DNA of 64,000 nucleotides, taken from the NCBI RefSeq assembly GCF_029846715.1, contig NZ_JARVWW010000024.1:49513-113512 (forward strand), read 5' to 3'. The notes beneath the pieces are model-generated. The model searched no databases. It saw nothing but the letters and a program-made list of their open reading frames with translations, and was not told where the DNA came from. Positions 61,224 to 64,000 of this stretch are shown here, piece after piece (the stretch's first letter is position 1; the number at the start of each line of letters is the position of its first letter). Both the position numbers and the translations under genes were made by a program. The stretch is from Bradyrhizobium nivariense (lineage in GTDB: Bacteria; Pseudomonadota; Alphaproteobacteria; Rhizobiales; Xanthobacteraceae).

Positions 61224-63215
61224 ATGCTTCCGCGTGGCGTTCGCCTGACGGCTTTTTTGGTTGGTGTCTCGATGCTGGCGACGAGCGTCGGCGCGGCCGC
61301 CCAGGGACCCGGCCAGGGACACGGAAGGGGTGGACCACCGGGACCGGCCGCAGCGCCGGCGGCCCGGCCGGCACCACCACCTGCCATGGCTCGTCCGGCG
61401 GCACCACCTGCCATGGCGCGTCCCGCCGCGCCGGCGTTCCATCCCCCGGCCATGCCGCAGCGACCGGCCATGGCGCCGCATCCGGCGCCACACATCGCCT
61501 CACCGCCGCCGCGCCCGACTCCGCACTTCGCTGCACCGCCACAGCGGGTTGCCCCGCACGTGGCGGCGCCGCGGCCTGAATTCCATCGGGCGCCGGCAGC
61601 GCCGCAACGTCCGGCCATGGCGCCGCGGCCGACGCCGCATATCGCCGCCCCCTCGCGCCCAAGCGCACCGCCGGCCGTGAGCGATCGGCCGGCACGGCCG
61701 GGCGAGATGCTTTCGCGCCAATCCGCGGAACGCCAAGGCCGCGTCGACCGCTTGCAGCAGCGCGTGCAGCAATTGCAGTCGCAAAAGCCAGAAGGCGCAA
61801 GGGCGCAACGCGAGCAGCAGCGGTTGCTGCAGTCGCAGAGCCGCCTGCTTGAGCGCGAGCAACGTGTTCAACAACGCGAGCAGCACGTCGAGCAGCGGCA
61901 ACGCGAGGTGCTGTCGCGCCAGACCGCGGAGCGCCAGACCCGCATCGATCGCCTGCAGCAGCGCGTGCAGCAATTGCAATCGCAAAAGCCGGAAGGGGCG
62001 CGGGCGCAACGCGAGCAGCAACGGATGCTCCAGGCGCAGAACCGCCTGCTGCAGCGCGAGCAGCGCACGCAGCAAACTGATCTGGCGCGCCAGCAGCGGC
62101 TGGGACTGCAGGCTCCCACTGCAACCGCTGCCGCGGCCGCCACGCGAGCCGCCGAGCGCGGTCGGTTCGCCGAGCGCTTCCGCGAGCAAGCCACTGCGCA
62201 AACCCAAGCGGCTCTCGTCGCCCGCCAAAGCGGCTGGGCTCCTCGGCAGGCCTGGCGACACCGCCATCCCGCGGTGTTCGTGGCGTGGCTCGGGCCCGTG
62301 TTCTGGCCTTACGCCTATTCCGACATTTTTGACTACACGTTCTGGTCCTATGCCTACGAGCCCGGCTATTGGGCGTACGCGTATGACGACTTCGTCGACA
62401 CCGTGTTCTGGGGTGGTGACAGCCCCTATGCCGCCTATGGCAGCACCAACCCGTATGACTATCCGCAGGCCGGCGGCGGCACCCGTACGCGCCAGCACCC
62501 CAGCGTGAGCCCGCAAACGCTACAGCAATTGTGCGGCACACCGGACAAGGGCGTCACCGCCTGGCCGCTTGCCGATATCGCGCGGGCGGTGCGGCCGACG
62601 CCGGAGCAACGCGCGTTGCTCGACGAGTTGAAGGCTGCGGCGGCAAGGGCCGCAGATGTGTTCAAGGACTCCTGCGCGGAGACCTATGCGTTGACGCCGG
62701 CCGGCCGCTTGCGGGCAATGATGAACCGCGTCAGTGCGACGCTGGAAGTGGTCAAGATCGTGCGACCGGCACTGGAGAATTTCTACAACTCACTCAATGA
62801 CGAGCAGCAGGCCCGCTTCAACGCGCTTGGCCCCAATATCGGCGACCGCTCGCCGACGCAGCAGCAAGCCAGTGCCCAGGAAGACAATGCCGAGGGCTGC
62901 GGCGATCCGAAGTCCGGCCTGACCCAGTTGCCGATCCAAAGGATCGAGGCTGTGCTTCACCCCGCGGGCAAGCAGAAGGAGGCGCTCGACCGCCTCAGCG
63001 AAGCGACGGCGAAGGGCGTTGAGGACCTGCAGGCGGCCTGTCCGAACGATGTGCCGCTGACGCCGGTTGGACGGCTGGAGGCGATGCAGCACCGGCTCGA
63101 GGCCATGCTGACGGCCGCCAAGCTGGTCGAACCCGCCCTGGACGAGTTCTACGCCACGCTGAGCAGCGAGCAGAAGGCGCGCTTCAACACGCTGCAACAG
63201 GTCGCAAGCCCGTGA
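61224..63215 (+). CDS. Large secreted Gln-rich protein with two LTXXQ-like C-terminal domains
   Basis: A 663-residue exported protein. A signal peptide (about 1-27, ending GAAAQ) is followed by a Pro/Ala/His-rich segment (about 30-155), a Gln/Arg-rich coiled-coil segment with two copies of about 67 residues (about 163-295), a Tyr/Trp-rich stretch (YAYSDIFDYTFWSYAYEPG near residue 370) and two related C-terminal domains: LCGTPDKGVTAWPLADIARAV with NSLNDEQQARFN, and GCGDPKSGLTQLPIQRIEAVL with ATLSSEQKARFN. The DEQ/SEQ-arF ending is the LTXXQ signature of Spy/CpxP-like periplasmic proteins. ATG 61224 has GCGAGG upstream. Function unknown; a periplasmic or envelope-linked protective role is inference. 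Confidence 0.8.
   Translation: MLPRGVRLTAFLVGVSMLATSVGAAAQGPGQGHGRGGPPGPAAAPAARPAPPPAMARPAAPPAMARPAAPAFHPPAMPQRPAMAPHPAPHIASPPPRPTPHFAAPPQRVAPHVAAPRPEFHRAPAAPQRPAMAPRPTPHIAAPSRPSAPPAVSDRPARPGEMLSRQSAERQGRVDRLQQRVQQLQSQKPEGARAQREQQRLLQSQSRLLEREQRVQQREQHVEQRQREVLSRQTAERQTRIDRLQQRVQQLQSQKPEGARAQREQQRMLQAQNRLLQREQRTQQTDLARQQRLGLQAPTATAAAAATRAAERGRFAERFREQATAQTQAALVARQSGWAPRQAWRHRHPAVFVAWLGPVFWPYAYSDIFDYTFWSYAYEPGYWAYAYDDFVDTVFWGGDSPYAAYGSTNPYDYPQAGGGTRTRQHPSVSPQTLQQLCGTPDKGVTAWPLADIARAVRPTPEQRALLDELKAAAARAADVFKDSCAETYALTPAGRLRAMMNRVSATLEVVKIVRPALENFYNSLNDEQQARFNALGPNIGDRSPTQQQASAQEDNAEGCGDPKSGLTQLPIQRIEAVLHPAGKQKEALDRLSEATAKGVEDLQAACPNDVPLTPVGRLEAMQHRLEAMLTAAKLVEPALDEFYATLSSEQKARFNTLQQVASP
61710..62070 (+). 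repeat. Tandem 201-base coding repeat inside the LTXXQ gene
   Basis: Two units start at 61710 and 61911, each opening with LSRQ(S/T)AERQ(G/T)R(V/I)DRLQQRV and then QLQSQKPEGARAQREQQR. The 201-base spacing is exactly 67 codons. The units encode heptad-like Gln/Arg/Leu coiled coils, and the DNA identity is high along the first 110 bases, indicating a recent in-frame duplication. Confidence 0.85.
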
Positions 63216-63338
63216 GGGCAGCGTCGCATTCTCTCGTTGCAATTGCGCAGCGGCCGAACGACGGGCTCCCGAAGCCACAGGTGCAGTCCATTTCAGGACT
63301 GAAATTTTAATTGTGAGCCGCTCTTCCCTGGATGATGG

Positions 63339-63566
63339 TTAGCTTGCGATCAGGCCGGGCCGGACGAAGTTTGATCCCGAAACTATTTTGACCCGGCGCA
63401 TTGGACTGCAAGACCGCCTTCGGGCGGTCTTTCTTTTTCGGCGCAATAGAACGGACCCGGGGCTGGACCACGCCGGGCCTTCGGCAAAAGTCGCCAGCCA
63501 TGCCACGCCGATCACAACAATGGCCCCGACGATTACGCGTCGGGGCCATTCAAGATCATCAGGCAT
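63339..63566 (-). CDS. Possible small membrane protein
   Basis: A 75-residue frame, start ATG 63566, with MPDDLEWPRRVIVGAIVVIG at the N-terminus, including one hydrophobic helix (about residues 11-27), and a basic tail that runs through the terminator hairpin. The upstream GCGGAT is a weak ribosome site. The coding case rests only on the helix at the expected place; it may be chance. Confidence 0.25.
   Translation of the reverse strand: MPDDLEWPRRVIVGAIVVIGVAWLATFAEGPAWSSPGSVLLRRKRKTARRRSCSPMRRVKIVSGSNFVRPGLIAS
63411..63438 (+). terminator. Rho-independent terminator
   Basis: A perfect 8-base stem AGACCGCC/GGCGGTCT (63411-63418 with 63423-63430) and TTCG loop followed by TTCTTTTT on the plus strand. 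It may end the LTXXQ transcript some 190 bases past its stop. Confidence 0.8.
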
Positions 63567-63873
63567 GGGTACATCCGCCGTACCTGCTGATCGTTGATGC
63601 CACCGATTACCGCATCCGATCTGGCGCAGATTGTGGCGCGTCTGCGGCATCGGGGTGATGACATTCTGCCCGAAAGCTGATGGCTGTCCACCTCTCGTTG
63701 GTGGTACTCCTACCAGTTCGCCAGCTCGCTGAACCGCTCGGTCTGACCGCTTCGGCGCCGACCGAATTGCCGACCGCATCGGCAGCCCGACTCAAATTAG
63801 GAACGGAGTCCTCGCACAGCATGTCCGCTGATTTCAGCAGACATTCGCAGCATGGTGTCCGGTTTGTGGTGTA

Positions 63874-64000
63874 CTAAAGCGGAATGGGGTTAGGTTGAAT
63901 CGATTTGGGATTCCCAAATCAGCTTGTTTCTGATTCACCATGCTGGCTGGGCGGAGGCCAGCATGGATGGGCAAGCCTTATTCTCTGGATCTTCGCAAGC
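63874..64000 (+). mobile_element. Left end of an IS630-family insertion sequence (cut by window edge)
   Basis: The tract from about 63874 (just after a TA dinucleotide at 63872-63873, the usual IS630 target) leads without a gene into a transposase start at 63967. Palindromic stretches such as GATTTGGGAATCCCAAATC-like sequence (63901-63920) are usual near IS630 ends. The exact left boundary is a guess because the right end is not visible. Confidence 0.6.
63967..64000 (+). CDS. IS630-family transposase, N-terminal start only
   Basis: The window ends after eleven codons reading MGKPYSLDLRK, which is the characteristic beginning of IS630-type transposases of Bradyrhizobium and relatives (a helix-turn-helix DNA-binding domain follows in such proteins). 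The alternative ATG at 63963 is in another frame. Recognised from memory. Confidence 0.8.
   Translation, partial: MGKPYSLDLRK

Larger units (their letters stand above)
63216..63966. other. 751-base region without a confident gene
   Basis: It follows the LTXXQ gene and reaches the IS630 transposase start. A rho-independent terminator lies at 63411-63438. A minus-strand frame (63339-63566) could encode a small membrane protein and is listed separately with low confidence. Frames elsewhere (63600-63880) lack ribosome sites and recognisable motifs. The last 90 bases belong to the insertion-sequence end. Confidence 0.5.

Noticed and set aside
61710..62070. Tandem repeats considered as a CRISPR array
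   Set aside because: Units are 201 bases, in frame inside a coding gene and without spacers; this is a protein repeat.
63600..63880. Possible small genes in the region before the IS630 end
   Set aside because: Frames lack ribosome sites and recognisable motifs on both strands.

Overview
The window is about 64 kb of GC-rich chromosome from an alphaproteobacterium, most likely Bradyrhizobium or a close relative. The assignment rests on the repertoire (phenylacetyl-CoA epoxidase operon, class III-type PHA synthase with phasin, many P450s and peptide ABC transporters, MHS-type transporters) and on intergenic palindromic repeats of the kind scattered through Bradyrhizobium genomes. This is recognition from memory, not a database search. 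No rRNA, tRNA or CRISPR array was found.

Layout. 1-4.1 kb: a truncated P450, an MHS-family transporter, a cytosolic molybdenum oxidoreductase and an alpha/beta hydrolase-OsmC fusion. 4.1-8.6 kb: a MocR-type regulator divergent from a DMT exporter, then a YeeE/YedE sulfur-compound transporter and an MDR oxidoreductase. 8.6-15.1 kb: a complete aerobic phenylacetate upper pathway, paaX-paaABCDE-paaI-paaK, read right to left. 15.3-29.6 kb: a storage-lipid and oxygenase region with phasin, PhaC and a PhaE-like partner, a wax-ester/DGAT acyltransferase, two paralogous alpha/beta hydrolases, an epoxide hydrolase and a frameshifted CYP102-type P450-reductase fusion. 29.9-43.7 kb: one long operon in which two complete peptide ABC importers bracket a gamma-glutamyltransferase and a DUF1028 protein, behind a candidate sigma-54 promoter. 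43.8-48.8 kb: a sensor kinase, a single-domain receiver, a receiver-adenylate cyclase and a CnbZ-like protein in one overlapping operon. 48.9-54 kb: a TetR-controlled RND efflux pump. 54-58 kb: a two-subunit ThDP decarboxylase, a second P450 and ornithine aminotransferase. 58.2-60.7 kb: an archaeal-type fructose-bisphosphate aldolase/phosphatase followed by a PPi-type phosphofructokinase. 60.7-63.2 kb: duplicated gene ends and a gene remnant, then a large secreted Gln-rich protein with LTXXQ-like domains. The right edge enters an IS630-family transposase.

How the parts fit. The phenylacetate genes feed ring-epoxidised CoA thioesters toward acetyl-CoA, although the lower-pathway genes (paaG, Z, F, H, J) are not here. 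The PHA and WS/DGAT genes can store acetyl-CoA as polyester or neutral lipid. The twin ABC/Ggt operon looks like a scavenging route for gamma-glutamyl peptides under nitrogen control. The FBPA/P-PFP pair would allow one-enzyme gluconeogenic FBP formation plus reversible PPi-dependent phosphofructokinase. Its flanks carry duplicated ends of rocD and of the LTXXQ gene, which points to a past insertion or tandem rearrangement.

Most doubtful points: several start codons (stated per gene), the CnbZ-like assignment, the substrates of the ABC transporters and of the split decarboxylase, and whether the CYP102 frameshift is real.
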